64,000 bases of DNA from Tessaracoccus sp. OH4464_COT-324. GTDB taxonomy: Bacteria; Actinomycetota; Actinomycetes; Propionibacteriales; Propionibacteriaceae. Made by a program: the position numbers and the translations under genes. The notes under the pieces are model-generated. The model saw only the letters and a list, made by a program, of their open reading frames with translations, had not been told where the DNA came from and searched no databases. Below, piece by piece: positions 26,461-34,199 of this stretch (the stretch's first letter is position 1; every line of letters begins with the position of its first letter). The stretch covers positions 1 to 64,000 of the forward strand of contig NZ_RQYZ01000005.1 in assembly GCF_003932855.1 (NCBI RefSeq), given 5' to 3'.

Positions 26461-27798
26461 CTACCCTCCCTGCTTCGAGATGAACTTGATTGATGAGGCT
26501 GCGTTCTCGGCTTCCCGCTGGTAGTACTCCATGCCGTCCTGGTCGAGGCGCACGCCCGTGTCCTCCATGCGGTCGGAGGTCTGCTTCGTCCTGTTGCTCA
26601 GGTGATCCTGCAGCCGCTGGGTGCCGGGTGCGGCCGGCCGCAGCAGCAACGAGGACTCGTGCGGCCCCATGCCCGCGCCCGCGGCGCCCAACTGATCGGA
26701 GATGACCTTCCAGCGACGAGCCCAGGCCTCGACCGCGTCGTAGTTGACGGTGAAGCCGTCGTGCCTGCCGCCCCTGGGGGTTGCGCCAGATCGGCCGTAG
26801 CCGCCCGCGCCGGATCCGCCAGAGTATGAACTGCCGGTGCCCGCACCTGCGGAGACTCCGCCGGAACCAGACGTGCCGCCCGGGCCGGAAGCTGAGGCAT
26901 CACCGGGAGCGGTGGGGGCCGGCTGCGTCGCGCCGGCGGCGCCGGGGCCGCCGGGGTTGGTGGGAGCCGCCCCGTCGCCCGGCGATCTCGGGGGAGCGCC
27001 AGGGACGCCGTGGCCAGGGGGAGTGTAACCCGGCGGGTAGGAACCACCCGGCCCACCCGGGGTGCCGACTCCGCCACCGGGCGGCTGCAACCCGGGAGCG
27101 GGCCGCACAATGTCCCAGTAGCCCGGATCCCCCGGGTAGATCGGCGACGGGCCGCCAGGATGGCGCGGATCGCCGGGAAGGATCGGGTCGCCGAGCTGCC
27201 AGTCGGGCGCCTTGGGCGTGCTGCCTGCAGCAATCAGGCCGCCGGCCCCGGCTCCGATAGCGCCAGCGCCGCTGCTCAGGTTCATCCCGGAACCCAGCCC
27301 GCCTGCCCCAGCGCCGAGCCCGCCAACGCCAGTAGCAGCAGCTCCGGCACCCGCACCAGCAGCGATTCCGCCGGCCCCCAGACCACCTGTTCCCAGGCTG
27401 CCAGCGCCGAGTCCGCCGGGAGCCATCGCAGAACCGCCAGCGGTGAGGCCGGAAGCCCCCGCACTCATGTTTGCCGAATTGACTGCCCCGGAGGTGCCGC
27501 CGAGAGGGGATGCGCCGGGCAGACGGGAAGCATTCAGGCCGAGAGCGTTGCCAGACATCGGGGTCGGCGCGGCCGCTCCACCCGTCGCTCCACCTGCACC
27601 TCCGGAACCGCCCGGCATGCCGCCCATCATCGGGCTCTGCGAGCCGTTATTCTTCTTGCCGCGGCTACCGGAGGCAGAAGGCTTCAGCAGAGCTTCGCCA
27701 ATCTCCTCCTGACCCACGAGATCATCGCTGTCGAAGCGAATGCCGGCGGAGCCCGCCTCGGCAGCCCGCAACTCTTGGTCCTCAAACATGCTCATCAC
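26461..27798 (-). CDS. Gly/Pro-rich protein with C-terminal WXG100-like region
   Basis: 445 aa. Residues ~50-330 are Gly/Ala/Pro/Ser-rich and low in complexity; the last ~100 residues are helical and include NYDAVEAWARRWKVISDQLG and QRLQDHLSNRTKQTSDRMEDTGVRLDQDG, similar to EspB/WXG100-type secretion partners. A start at GTG 27798 or ATG 27795 overlaps the upstream stop; the shorter ATG at 27789 is possible too. Type VII substrate or ESX-associated protein is the best guess from architecture and neighbours. Confidence 0.7.
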   Translation of the reverse strand: MMSMFEDQELRAAEAGSAGIRFDSDDLVGQEEIGEALLKPSASGSRGKKNNGSQSPMMGGMPGGSGGAGGATGGAAAPTPMSGNALGLNASRLPGASPLGGTSGAVNSANMSAGASGLTAGGSAMAPGGLGAGSLGTGGLGAGGIAAGAGAGAAATGVGGLGAGAGGLGSGMNLSSGAGAIGAGAGGLIAAGSTPKAPDWQLGDPILPGDPRHPGGPSPIYPGDPGYWDIVRPAPGLQPPGGGVGTPGGPGGSYPPGYTPPGHGVPGAPPRSPGDGAAPTNPGGPGAAGATQPAPTAPGDASASGPGGTSGSGGVSAGAGTGSSYSGGSGAGGYGRSGATPRGGRHDGFTVNYDAVEAWARRWKVISDQLGAAGAGMGPHESSLLLRPAAPGTQRLQDHLSNRTKQTSDRMEDTGVRLDQDGMEYYQREAENAASSIKFISKQGG

Positions 27799-28598
27799 CG
27801 TCCGTTTCCGCGGTTCAGTACTAGGTTCAGGAGCCGATCATGCTCGGCTCTAAAGCTCTCCAGCTCTTCCTGCTCGGGGGACACCCGCAGCACGAAGCTC
27901 ACGAGTGCCTTCCTCGCCGCTCGGACGACGAGTTTTTCGATTGCGACCCCGGTGGCATCCTCCAGCCACCCTGGGGTGAACTCTACCTCAGCGAGGCCGC
28001 CGAAACGATCCAGAATGACCGTGACTGGGCCAGATGATGCCTTGGTGCGGGTAGCCACCGCGGCGGGAAGCTCGCCGATCTCACGCTGGCGTTCCTCCCA
28101 CCGGCGCAGGTTATCCTCGATCTGGTCCAGCAGATCATCAACCTCTGACGGATCCTGAAGAGTGGTCGCTTCGGGATCGAATCCTTCGAGGGCCTCTGCC
28201 TGCAGCGCTTCGAGATCAAACTCGGTGCCGGGCTCTTCAAGACTCTGCGCGACCACCTCCAGCTTCTGGACCGCCATCTTCTGGAACGCTTCGGCGAATG
28301 CAGCTTCCAGAGGAGCGAAACCCGACTGCGGCGACCAGAGGTCGTTCACCCGCACGCGGGCGAGCGAGCCGTCGTCGTCAAGCCAGATGCGCACGAGGCC
28401 GCGTCCGCCGGAGATGGCGGAGGGTTGGCGCTGGGCATCCGTCGGCTCGTCATCCGCGCCCCATGACGGGGGAGCGAGCAAATCCTCATCCTCGGTGACA
28501 TCTGCGGACTCGTCCAAGCCGTAGGACGGAGGGGGCGCGACATCGCCGATGTCGCCTAAGCGCATCGGGTCGTCGTCGCCATACCACGAACTAGTCAT
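27795..28598 (-). CDS. YbaB/EbfC-like domain protein, first gene of the type VII-like operon
   Basis: 267 aa. An acidic N-terminal tail (YGDDDPMRLGDIGD...) is followed by two regions with the beta-strand pattern of YbaB/EbfC proteins, RGLVRIWLDDDGSLARVRVNDLW and GPVTVILDRFGGLAEVEFTPGWLEDATG, each followed by a helix (AFAEAFQKM; KLVVRAARKAL). YbaB-like proteins are common in ESX loci of actinobacteria. The stop codon overlaps the start of the next gene, so the four genes are one transcription unit. Confidence 0.7.
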   Translation of the reverse strand: MTSSWYGDDDPMRLGDIGDVAPPPSYGLDESADVTEDEDLLAPPSWGADDEPTDAQRQPSAISGGRGLVRIWLDDDGSLARVRVNDLWSPQSGFAPLEAAFAEAFQKMAVQKLEVVAQSLEEPGTEFDLEALQAEALEGFDPEATTLQDPSEVDDLLDQIEDNLRRWEERQREIGELPAAVATRTKASSGPVTVILDRFGGLAEVEFTPGWLEDATGVAIEKLVVRAARKALVSFVLRVSPEQEELESFRAEHDRLLNLVLNRGNGR

Positions 28599-28711
28599 TG
28601 CCTACCTAACGTTTGCCTACGCAACAACTCTACTGCCCCAGGGGTGCAAAGCGGCGCCTCTCGGGTGGGTAAACCTGAGCAATCAGGTGATACCGGGAGT
28701 AAAATTAAAAA

Positions 28712-28730
28712 CCCCGCCTCGGGGGCGGGG
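28712..28730 (-). terminator. Rho-independent terminator of the tRNA operon
   Basis: On the minus strand a 7-bp GC stem (28730-28724 with 28718-28712) is followed directly by TTTTTAATTTT (28711-28701). It lies just after tRNA-Phe, the last of three minus-strand tRNAs. Confidence 0.85.
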
Positions 28731-28735
28731 AAATC

Positions 28736-28812
28736 TGGTGGCCAGGGCCGGGGTCGAACCGGCGACCTTTCACTTTTCAGGCGAACGCTGCTACCAACTG
28801 AGCTACCTGGCC
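28736..28812 (-). tRNA. tRNA-Phe (GAA), CCA encoded
   Basis: The minus strand folds as a cloverleaf with a 7-bp acceptor stem GGCCAGG/CCTGGCC, anticodon loop CTGAAAA (anticodon GAA) and T-loop GGTTCGACC. The discriminator A and CCA are encoded (28739-28736). The D-stem has a C-C mismatch in its fourth pair (GCTC...CAGC instead of ...GAGC). Confidence 0.93.
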
Positions 28813-28834
28813 ATTCGGCCTGTTTCAGACCTAG

Positions 28835-28908
28835 CGACCCCGACGGGACTCGAACCCGCGACCTCCGCCGTGACAGGGCGGCGCGCTAACCAACTGCGCT
28901 ACGGGGCC
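28835..28908 (-). tRNA. tRNA-Asp (GTC)
   Basis: Cloverleaf with acceptor GGCCCCG/CGGGGTC (one G-U pair), D-arm GCGCAGTTGGTTAGCGC, anticodon loop CTGTCAC (anticodon GTC) and T-loop GGTTCGAGT. CCA is not encoded. Middle gene of the three-tRNA operon. Confidence 0.95.
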
Positions 28909-29018
28909 AACTTCTTGACCTGCTGGCCTCAGCCAGCTCCGCTACTCTATCGGGCTTTTTTCCGCTTGTAAAATCGGCGGTTATGCCTTCAAGATTTGCG
29001 TTCTCACTAGGAGAATCG

Positions 29019-29091
29019 CATCCCCAACGGGATTCGAACCCGTGTTGCCGCCGTGAAAGGGCGGAGTCCTAGGCCGCTAGACGATGGGGAC
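29019..29091 (-). tRNA. tRNA-Glu (TTC)
   Basis: Cloverleaf with acceptor GTCCCCA/TGGGGAT (first pair G-U), anticodon loop CTTTCAC (anticodon TTC) and T-loop GGTTCGAAT. CCA is not encoded. First gene of the tRNA operon, behind a good promoter. Confidence 0.94.
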
Positions 29092-29102
29092 CAGCTTCGA
29101 AA

Positions 29103-29132
29103 ACTCTACGGGGTGCGCGCAGCGTTCGTCAA
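29103..29132 (-). promoter_or_regulatory. Promoter of the tRNA-Glu/Asp/Phe operon
   Basis: On the minus strand TTGACG (29132-29127) and TAGAGT (29108-29103) are 18 nt apart, with tRNA-Glu beginning 11 nt downstream of the -10 box. Confidence 0.7.
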
Positions 29133-29184
29133 AACGTCCGGCGCAACGGGCTGGCCGCGTCCGGAAGGACACGGCCAGCCGCGG

Positions 29185-30585
29185 TCAGTTCGAGTTGATG
29201 TGCACGTGGTCCAGATGGTTGGCGGTATCTCCGCCACGGCTCTTCATGCGTCGCCAGCCCTCCGCATCCCGCTGAACGCTCCAGATCTGCTGATCCCAGA
29301 TGATGTACTTGATGTTCAGCTCTTTGTGGTGCTTGCGGTAGTAGTTCGCGATCGCCCAGCCCAGTTCCTTGTTGTTCCGGTAGTTCGGGATCATCACATC
29401 AACGGCGCGCCCTGCGGGGTGGTCGGGCGTGACGTCGCGGCGCCAGCCGTACAGAGTCTTGATCTCCGGAAAGCGATGGAACACGTCGGCCCCGATGCGC
29501 TGGATGTACGGGTTGGTCCGCTCCATTCCCTTCGAATATCCCCGGTTAAGCTCGGCTCCACGCGGGCCCCCCTTGATGGGCGGGGAGTCCAGATCCCAGC
29601 TTCCGGTGGAACTGCCGACGCCAGCCGACACGCTCGGGTCGGTGGCGGTGGTGAATCGCGCGGTCACCCACCGCAGCGCCCCGTTGTGGACAATCTCCGC
29701 ACGGCCATTCGCGATTTTCCCGGTGACCGCCAGCTCCGACCCCTTGGGCAGCTCACCGCTGAATCGGTCACCGGTGCTGGCCAACCAGATGTTCAGATCC
29801 GTGGTGGCCCAGCGTCGGGTGGTGGCGGGCAGCTCGGGCGTCGGCGGCGTGGTGGTCTCCGAGGCGACGCTGCGGAGATACTTGCTCGCGGCCCAGAGCG
29901 TCTGGCCGCGCCAGATGACCTGCGAGAACCCGTTGCTCGTCTCGCCGGTTGCATCGACGATGGTGCCCCTTGGCATGATGCCGTGCGACCGGTGCTGTAC
30001 CCCGGCCCCGGAGCGGGCATGCAGATTCTCCGTCGCCTGCAACTTTCCTGCGACTGCGGGGGGCGGGGGAGTCAGGGCGGTTTCCTGGGTCAGGTAGCTG
30101 GTGGAAACCCAACGATGCTCCCCCCGGAACGTGATCTGCGAATAGCCGCCGGACACGCTGCCCGTCAGTCGGACCGCCGTACCCTTGCGGATCACTGCGA
30201 CGATACGGTGGCCGGAAGAAGGCCCGACGCGCACGTTCAGGTTGGCGGTGGTCCGGGCCGTACCCGCGGAACCCGTCGAGACCTGCGCCTCTGTGGTCGC
30301 CCCCGAGAGGTACTTGGCGTAGACGTAAGCGGTCCTGCCCTGCCACGTGACCTTCGTCCAGCCGTTATGCGTGCCGTGTGCGCTCACCTGCTGGCCGGGG
30401 GACAACACCGTGAGAGACCGGCTCTTCGTGCTCGGCTCGGAGCGAACATGTACGCGAGTCGTGGCCGCCACCGTGCCATGAAACGCATCCGCGCTCGGGC
30501 TGGCCACCAACGAGCCGAGGGTCTGGGCGCTCACCGCCAAGGCGGTGGCCATCGCTCCGTTGCGTATTAGCTTCCAGGTGCGCAT
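29185..30585 (-). CDS. Secreted SH3b-repeat peptidoglycan hydrolase-like protein
   Basis: 466 aa with a signal peptide (about 1-34, ASPSADA). Four bacterial SH3-like repeats follow (about 40-95, 108-165, 185-240, 255-310; e.g. NLNVRVGPSSGHRIVAVIRKG). The C-terminal ~120 residues hold a LAS-type metallopeptidase-like domain: HPAGRAVDVMIPNY with the metal His/Asp, and NHLDHVHIN at the end. This fits a wall-binding D,D- or L,D-peptidase-type hydrolase. GGAGGA lies 7 nt before the ATG. A structured leader precedes the gene, suggesting post-transcriptional control. Confidence 0.85.
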   Translation of the reverse strand: MRTWKLIRNGAMATALAVSAQTLGSLVASPSADAFHGTVAATTRVHVRSEPSTKSRSLTVLSPGQQVSAHGTHNGWTKVTWQGRTAYVYAKYLSGATTEAQVSTGSAGTARTTANLNVRVGPSSGHRIVAVIRKGTAVRLTGSVSGGYSQITFRGEHRWVSTSYLTQETALTPPPPAVAGKLQATENLHARSGAGVQHRSHGIMPRGTIVDATGETSNGFSQVIWRGQTLWAASKYLRSVASETTTPPTPELPATTRRWATTDLNIWLASTGDRFSGELPKGSELAVTGKIANGRAEIVHNGALRWVTARFTTATDPSVSAGVGSSTGSWDLDSPPIKGGPRGAELNRGYSKGMERTNPYIQRIGADVFHRFPEIKTLYGWRRDVTPDHPAGRAVDVMIPNYRNNKELGWAIANYYRKHHKELNIKYIIWDQQIWSVQRDAEGWRRMKSRGGDTANHLDHVHINSN

Positions 30586-30618
30586 CCGGGTCCTCCGTGT
30601 CGAAAGGTGCTGGGCCTC

Positions 30619-30659
30619 GGATACGCCGCTTCCCCGAAGCGACTGCCTCCGGCGTATCC
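30619..30659 (-). ncRNA. Structured 5' leader of the SH3b hydrolase gene
   Basis: An outer 8-bp stem (GGATACGC 30619-30626 with GCGTATCC 30652-30659) encloses a second 6-bp stem (30627-30632 with 30636-30641, CCC loop) and a 10-nt single-stranded part. It lies 34-74 nt before the start codon in transcribed sense. It does not match a riboswitch class I know. Confidence 0.45.
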
Positions 30660-30753
30660 GGGCATCGCGAGCCTAAGGAGATCAAGGCTGGGTAACAACC
30701 TTCGTCGGGCCGCTTGAAATCTCGATAAAGGTGGTGGGGGAGGCGGTCGGAGA

Positions 30754-30777
30754 GCTAATAACATCGGTGTAATTAGC
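30754..30777. promoter_or_regulatory. 24-bp near-perfect palindrome upstream of the SH3b hydrolase gene
   Basis: GCTAAT (30754-30759) and ATTAGC (30772-30777) are perfect complements, and the inner ACA/TGT pairs extend the symmetry to 10 of 12 pairs around CG. It is about 170 nt before the gene, in an AT-rich spot suited to a promoter. A transcription factor site is likely; the factor is unknown. Confidence 0.45.
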
Positions 30778-31013
30778 CGCATGTTTAGGTACTGGCTAGG
30801 TGTGACGTCTCCAGCAGGAGAGCGGGAGAATTATGTTTGGCAAGCGAATGGTGAGATGTTCGTCGCGGCGAGAACAGGCTTCAACTGCCACTTTAGGTTC
30901 ATGCTTTTTCGGGCCGTATCCACAAAGCAGGGCCAATTGAATCCAATGCATTGACGGAAGAAAATACGGAACAGCACGGCGTGCCCGCGTAAACCGTGGG
31001 ACCAAGGATCCAG
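30778..31013. other. Intergenic stretch between the hydrolase leader and tRNA-Lys
   Basis: I see no gene, repeat or hairpin of note. Reading frames through it run across the tRNA and are not coding. Confidence 0.4.
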
Positions 31014-31086
31014 TGCCCCCAGCGGGGCTCGAACCCGCGACCCATGGATTAAAAGTCCACTGCTCTGCCAACTGAGCTATAGGGGC
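31014..31086 (-). tRNA. tRNA-Lys (TTT)
   Basis: Cloverleaf with acceptor GCCCCTA/TGGGGGC (one G-U pair), D-arm GCTCAGTTGGCAGAGC, anticodon loop CTTTTAA (anticodon TTT) and T-loop GGTTCGAGC. CCA is not encoded. A -10-like TAAGAT (31099-31094, minus strand) lies 7 nt before it. Confidence 0.95.
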
Positions 31087-31147
31087 GAGACACATCTTAG
31101 CCAATATGGCGGGCGAGAGCATCTCAACGCTCTGGCACAGTGGTGAC

Positions 31148-31729
31148 ATGGGATGGTTGATCGGCGCACTCATCGTCGGCACGGCGGCTCTCGCGGTAGC
31201 CTTCGCTCTCGACCGGCGCGCGGAGAGACGCGCCGAGCAGCCGCCAGAAACCGGCGACGCGCGCCTCGACCAGCACCGGCCCACGTACGTTACCGCCGCA
31301 GAAATAGCGCGCCTGGAGCCACCAACCGAGGCCGACCCAACCCCGGGCGTCGGCTACGCGATCAACTCCGCGACGCTGTGGGCCAACCCGGCTGTCCTGG
31401 CAGGTGCGCGCGTCGTCGTGGTTGATGGGCCGGTCACGAAAGAACGGGAACTCTATCCCATCCACGCGCTTCGCGAGCCAGTGCTGCTGGTGGCGGAGCA
31501 ACACAGCGGGGAAGTGTCCGACGCAGTCACGGCAAACGCCAAGGCCCTTCGCCGGATGCTGCTCGTGGTCTCCGCCAGCGCAGAAGTACGCGCGGCCATA
31601 GCGTCAGCCACCGGCGCGAACCCGCTGCGGCCATCCGACCTGCAAGCCGGTTTCGTTCCCGACGAGTGGCTCGGTCGTGCGGCCTCGGTCACCGCGCGGA
31701 GTGGAACCGTAGAGATCAGCCCGGATTAA
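31148..31729 (+). CDS. Membrane-anchored hypothetical protein
   Basis: 193 aa from the ATG at 31148; the frame is open further upstream (to 31106) but that part lacks a ribosome-binding site. One N-terminal helix (GWLIGALIVGTAALAVAFAL) anchors a soluble domain facing the cytoplasm or outside. The pattern ATLWANPAVLAGARVVVVDGPV...PVLLVAEQHSGEVSDAVTANAKALRRMLLVV recalls an alpha/beta domain, but I do not recognise the family. It converges with the patatin-like gene, overlapping by 4 nt. Confidence 0.7.
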   Translation: MGWLIGALIVGTAALAVAFALDRRAERRAEQPPETGDARLDQHRPTYVTAAEIARLEPPTEADPTPGVGYAINSATLWANPAVLAGARVVVVDGPVTKERELYPIHALREPVLLVAEQHSGEVSDAVTANAKALRRMLLVVSASAEVRAAIASATGANPLRPSDLQAGFVPDEWLGRAASVTARSGTVEISPD

Positions 31730-33171
31730 AGCCACCACGGGGCCTCCGGGATAGGCTCCGGGTGAGCCTCGAACGACTGCCACCAGCGAGCCGATCCCTC
31801 GGGGAGGGCCTCGGGGACCGCGTTCAGCAGCATCGTGCGCAGCCGCTCCTTCGCGGACTGCACGGCCTGCCGGTGCTCGGCGCAGGGATCGTCCAACCAC
31901 CGCTGCTCCAGTCGCAGGCAGGTCAGCCTCTGCTCGATGATCCGACGGTGCCATCGCTGCTGGTGCCGGTCCAACCCCAGCCGGACGTCAGCGGCGCGCA
32001 GCCAGCCGTGATCGGAGTTCAACTGCGCGTAACCCGGGTGGACGAACATCGAATCGTGCACATCCACCGTCGGATAAATCACGATCGCGTTGGCAGAGAT
32101 CGCATACTCCAACTCGTCCCGGTTGGCTTCGTCCATCAGTATCTCCGTGGCCCGCATCACCACGGAGAACACATTGTCGTCGGCCATGTTGGCCCGAGCG
32201 CGCACCCCGCCGCCGTTGGAAGACACCACGTAGTTCACCGAAGCGCCCATCAGGCCGATCGCGAGCTCAGCAGGAATGTTCTCCCTGGTGCCACCGTCCA
32301 CATACGTCTCGTCATCAATCGGCACGGCACGGAACACCCCCGGTATGGAACACGAGGCCAACACGCCCAGCGTCAGGTCGTGGCGAACCTCGTCGAACGG
32401 CTCGTTCTCGCGGTCAACCAGCTGGCCCTGCTCCGTCATGAAACGCAACTCGCCGGACTCCAAGGCCACCAGCGCAACCCGCAGCCGCACGCCGGAAGCC
32501 GCGACCCTCGTCGGATCGAAGAACTCCGGCTCCAGCAAGCGACGCAGGACTGGCCCCGGTCGGTACATCGAACGCGTCTGCTCCATCCCGGACCAGATGG
32601 CCGACATGTCGCTGCCGATCTTCGACAGGCGACCCAGGTTCGACACGATCGTCGAGAGCTGCTGCAGGGACCACTCCGAACGCATCTCCTCATCCTGCGT
32701 CAGCGCGTACTCCAGCGGATCTACCGGCGACGGTGGGGAGGACGGGGCTTCGGGGGGACGCCGGGCGAGGAAAGAGGGCAGCAGTGGGCGCTGCGCCTTC
32801 TCCCGGGACGCGACCGCAGGCTGCATCATCTCCAGCCAACTCGGCCCCTCGTCGCGCAGTCTCCGGTACCACGAGCGTGGGGTGAACATGTCATCAGCGT
32901 GACCCATCGTGAGCCACAGCTTGCTGAAATCGTCCATCCACGCCGACTGCCGGTTGCGCTCGGCGAACTGAGACAGACCCGCAGCCAGGATCGCCCCCGC
33001 GGAAGCGGCAACGAACACCGACGGTGAAAACTCCGGGTCGTTCCGGTACAGGTACTGCAGAGCACCGACCTGAAAACTGGCGCGCGACCCGCCGCCGGAG
33101 AGTGTGCAGGACACGACCTTCGGCACCGGACGTGCCCCGAAGATCGGGAGACCAAACCAGCCACTTCTCAT
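31726..33171 (-). CDS. Patatin-like phospholipase family protein
   Basis: 481 aa. It has the oxyanion motif SGGGSRASFQVGAL (25-38), the nucleophile Ser57 in AASAG and the catalytic Asp292 in YVDGGTRENIP. The nucleophile elbow is normally GxSxG; here the first Gly is Ala, which is tolerated in some members. Patatin-like enzymes cut acyl chains from lipids. The C-terminal ~120 residues are helical and basic (LGLDRHQQRWHRRIIEQRL...) and not part of the patatin fold. Probably leaderless: TAAGCT lies 6 nt before the ATG. Divergent from the CDF gene. Confidence 0.85.
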   Translation of the reverse strand: MRSGWFGLPIFGARPVPKVVSCTLSGGGSRASFQVGALQYLYRNDPEFSPSVFVAASAGAILAAGLSQFAERNRQSAWMDDFSKLWLTMGHADDMFTPRSWYRRLRDEGPSWLEMMQPAVASREKAQRPLLPSFLARRPPEAPSSPPSPVDPLEYALTQDEEMRSEWSLQQLSTIVSNLGRLSKIGSDMSAIWSGMEQTRSMYRPGPVLRRLLEPEFFDPTRVAASGVRLRVALVALESGELRFMTEQGQLVDRENEPFDEVRHDLTLGVLASCSIPGVFRAVPIDDETYVDGGTRENIPAELAIGLMGASVNYVVSSNGGGVRARANMADDNVFSVVMRATEILMDEANRDELEYAISANAIVIYPTVDVHDSMFVHPGYAQLNSDHGWLRAADVRLGLDRHQQRWHRRIIEQRLTCLRLEQRWLDDPCAEHRQAVQSAKERLRTMLLNAVPEALPEGSARWWQSFEAHPEPIPEAPWWL

Positions 33172-33205
33172 GCCCCAAGCTTAAAGGTACGTAAGCTGCA
33201 CCCAA

Positions 33206-33235
33206 TTGAATCCGGCAGGTGCTGTCCGAGACAAT
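33206..33235 (+). promoter_or_regulatory. Promoter of the CDF transporter gene
   Basis: TTGAAT (33206-33211) and GACAAT (33230-33235) are 18 nt apart, and GTG 33243 follows 7 nt later. The divergent patatin promoter (TTGGGT/TAAGCT, 16-nt spacer, minus strand) shares the -35 region. Confidence 0.5.
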
Positions 33236-33242
33236 GCTGGGC

Positions 33243-34199
33243 GTGCCCAGACAGGACCTGACGAAATACGCATGGCTGGCAATCGCCGCAGCCCTCGCCA
33301 CGATCTCCTTCAAGACCGCGGCCTGGTGGGTCACGGGCTCAGTCGGTTTGCTCTCCGACGCCGCGGAATCGGTGGTAAACCTGGTGGCCGCCGTCGTGGC
33401 GCTGATCGCTCTGCGCATGGCGGCCGCTCCAGCCAACAAGGCGTTCCAGTTCGGCAGGACCAAAGCGGAATACTTCTCCGCCGCGACCGAGGGAATGATG
33501 ATCTTCGTCGCTGCTGCGGCGATCATCATCTTCGCCGTCCAGCGGTTCCTCGCCCCGCAGCCGTTGGCGGAGGTCGGCCTCGGCCTGGCGATCTCCCTCG
33601 TGGCGTCGGTCATCAACGGAGCAGTGGCCCTGATCCTCCTCCGGGCCGCAAAAACACACAAGTCCATCACGCTGCGCGCCGACGGGAAGCACCTGATGAC
33701 AGACGTGTATACGTCTGTCGGGGTGCTCATCGGGGTGGTTGCCGTGCCGCTCACCGGCTGGCTCTGGCTTGACCCGCTGGTGGCCCTGCTCGTCGGGCTG
33801 AACATCCTATGGACCGGCTGGAAACTGATCCAGGAATCCGCGCGCGGCCTACTGGACGAGTCGATGAGCATCGAAGACAACGCGCGAATCCGCGAGATCC
33901 TCGCGGAATGGTCGTCGCCCAAATGGCAGGAACCCACCGTGAGTTTCCACGCCGTGCGCACCCGAATCTCTGGGTCCCGCTCCTTCTTGGAGTTCCACAT
34001 GCTCGTCCCCGGATCGTGGACCGTGCAGCGCGGGCACGACACCATGGAGGACCTGATCGACGCAATCGTCACCGAGTTCCCCGAGCTCCAGGTGCTGGGG
34101 CACCTGGAGCCGATCGAGGACCCGCGCAGCTACGAGGATATTGAACTCGGCGAGCGGCTCACACGCGCCGAGCCGGCTGACTCGGCCGAGTCACGATGA
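33243..34199 (+). CDS. Cation diffusion facilitator (CDF) metal transporter
   Basis: 318 aa from the GTG at 33243, which follows the -10 box by 7 nt; upstream in-frame starts (33219, 33234) would lie in the promoter. Six membrane helices are expected, with the family metal sites LLSDAAES in helix 2 and KHLMTDVYTS in helix 5. The C-terminal cytoplasmic domain (~205-300) has SFHAVRTRISGSRSFLEFHMLVPG. CDF proteins export Zn2+, Co2+, Fe2+ or Mn2+ in exchange for protons; the metal cannot be told from sequence. Confidence 0.92.
   Translation: MPRQDLTKYAWLAIAAALATISFKTAAWWVTGSVGLLSDAAESVVNLVAAVVALIALRMAAAPANKAFQFGRTKAEYFSAATEGMMIFVAAAAIIIFAVQRFLAPQPLAEVGLGLAISLVASVINGAVALILLRAAKTHKSITLRADGKHLMTDVYTSVGVLIGVVAVPLTGWLWLDPLVALLVGLNILWTGWKLIQESARGLLDESMSIEDNARIREILAEWSSPKWQEPTVSFHAVRTRISGSRSFLEFHMLVPGSWTVQRGHDTMEDLIDAIVTEFPELQVLGHLEPIEDPRSYEDIELGERLTRAEPADSAESR

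Noticed and set aside
26461-27798. Collagen-like or CRISPR-like repeat in the Gly-rich coding region
   Set aside because: The repetition is loose Gly/Ala/Pro codon bias, without regular unit length or spacers.
28599-29184. Integrative element at the tRNA cluster
   Set aside because: No integrase, no duplicated tRNA 3' end and no att-like repeat was seen near the tRNAs; they have an ordinary promoter and terminator.
30586-30800. c-di-AMP (ydaO-type) riboswitch before the SH3b hydrolase
   Set aside because: The characteristic conserved core was not found; only unrelated stems and a palindrome are present.
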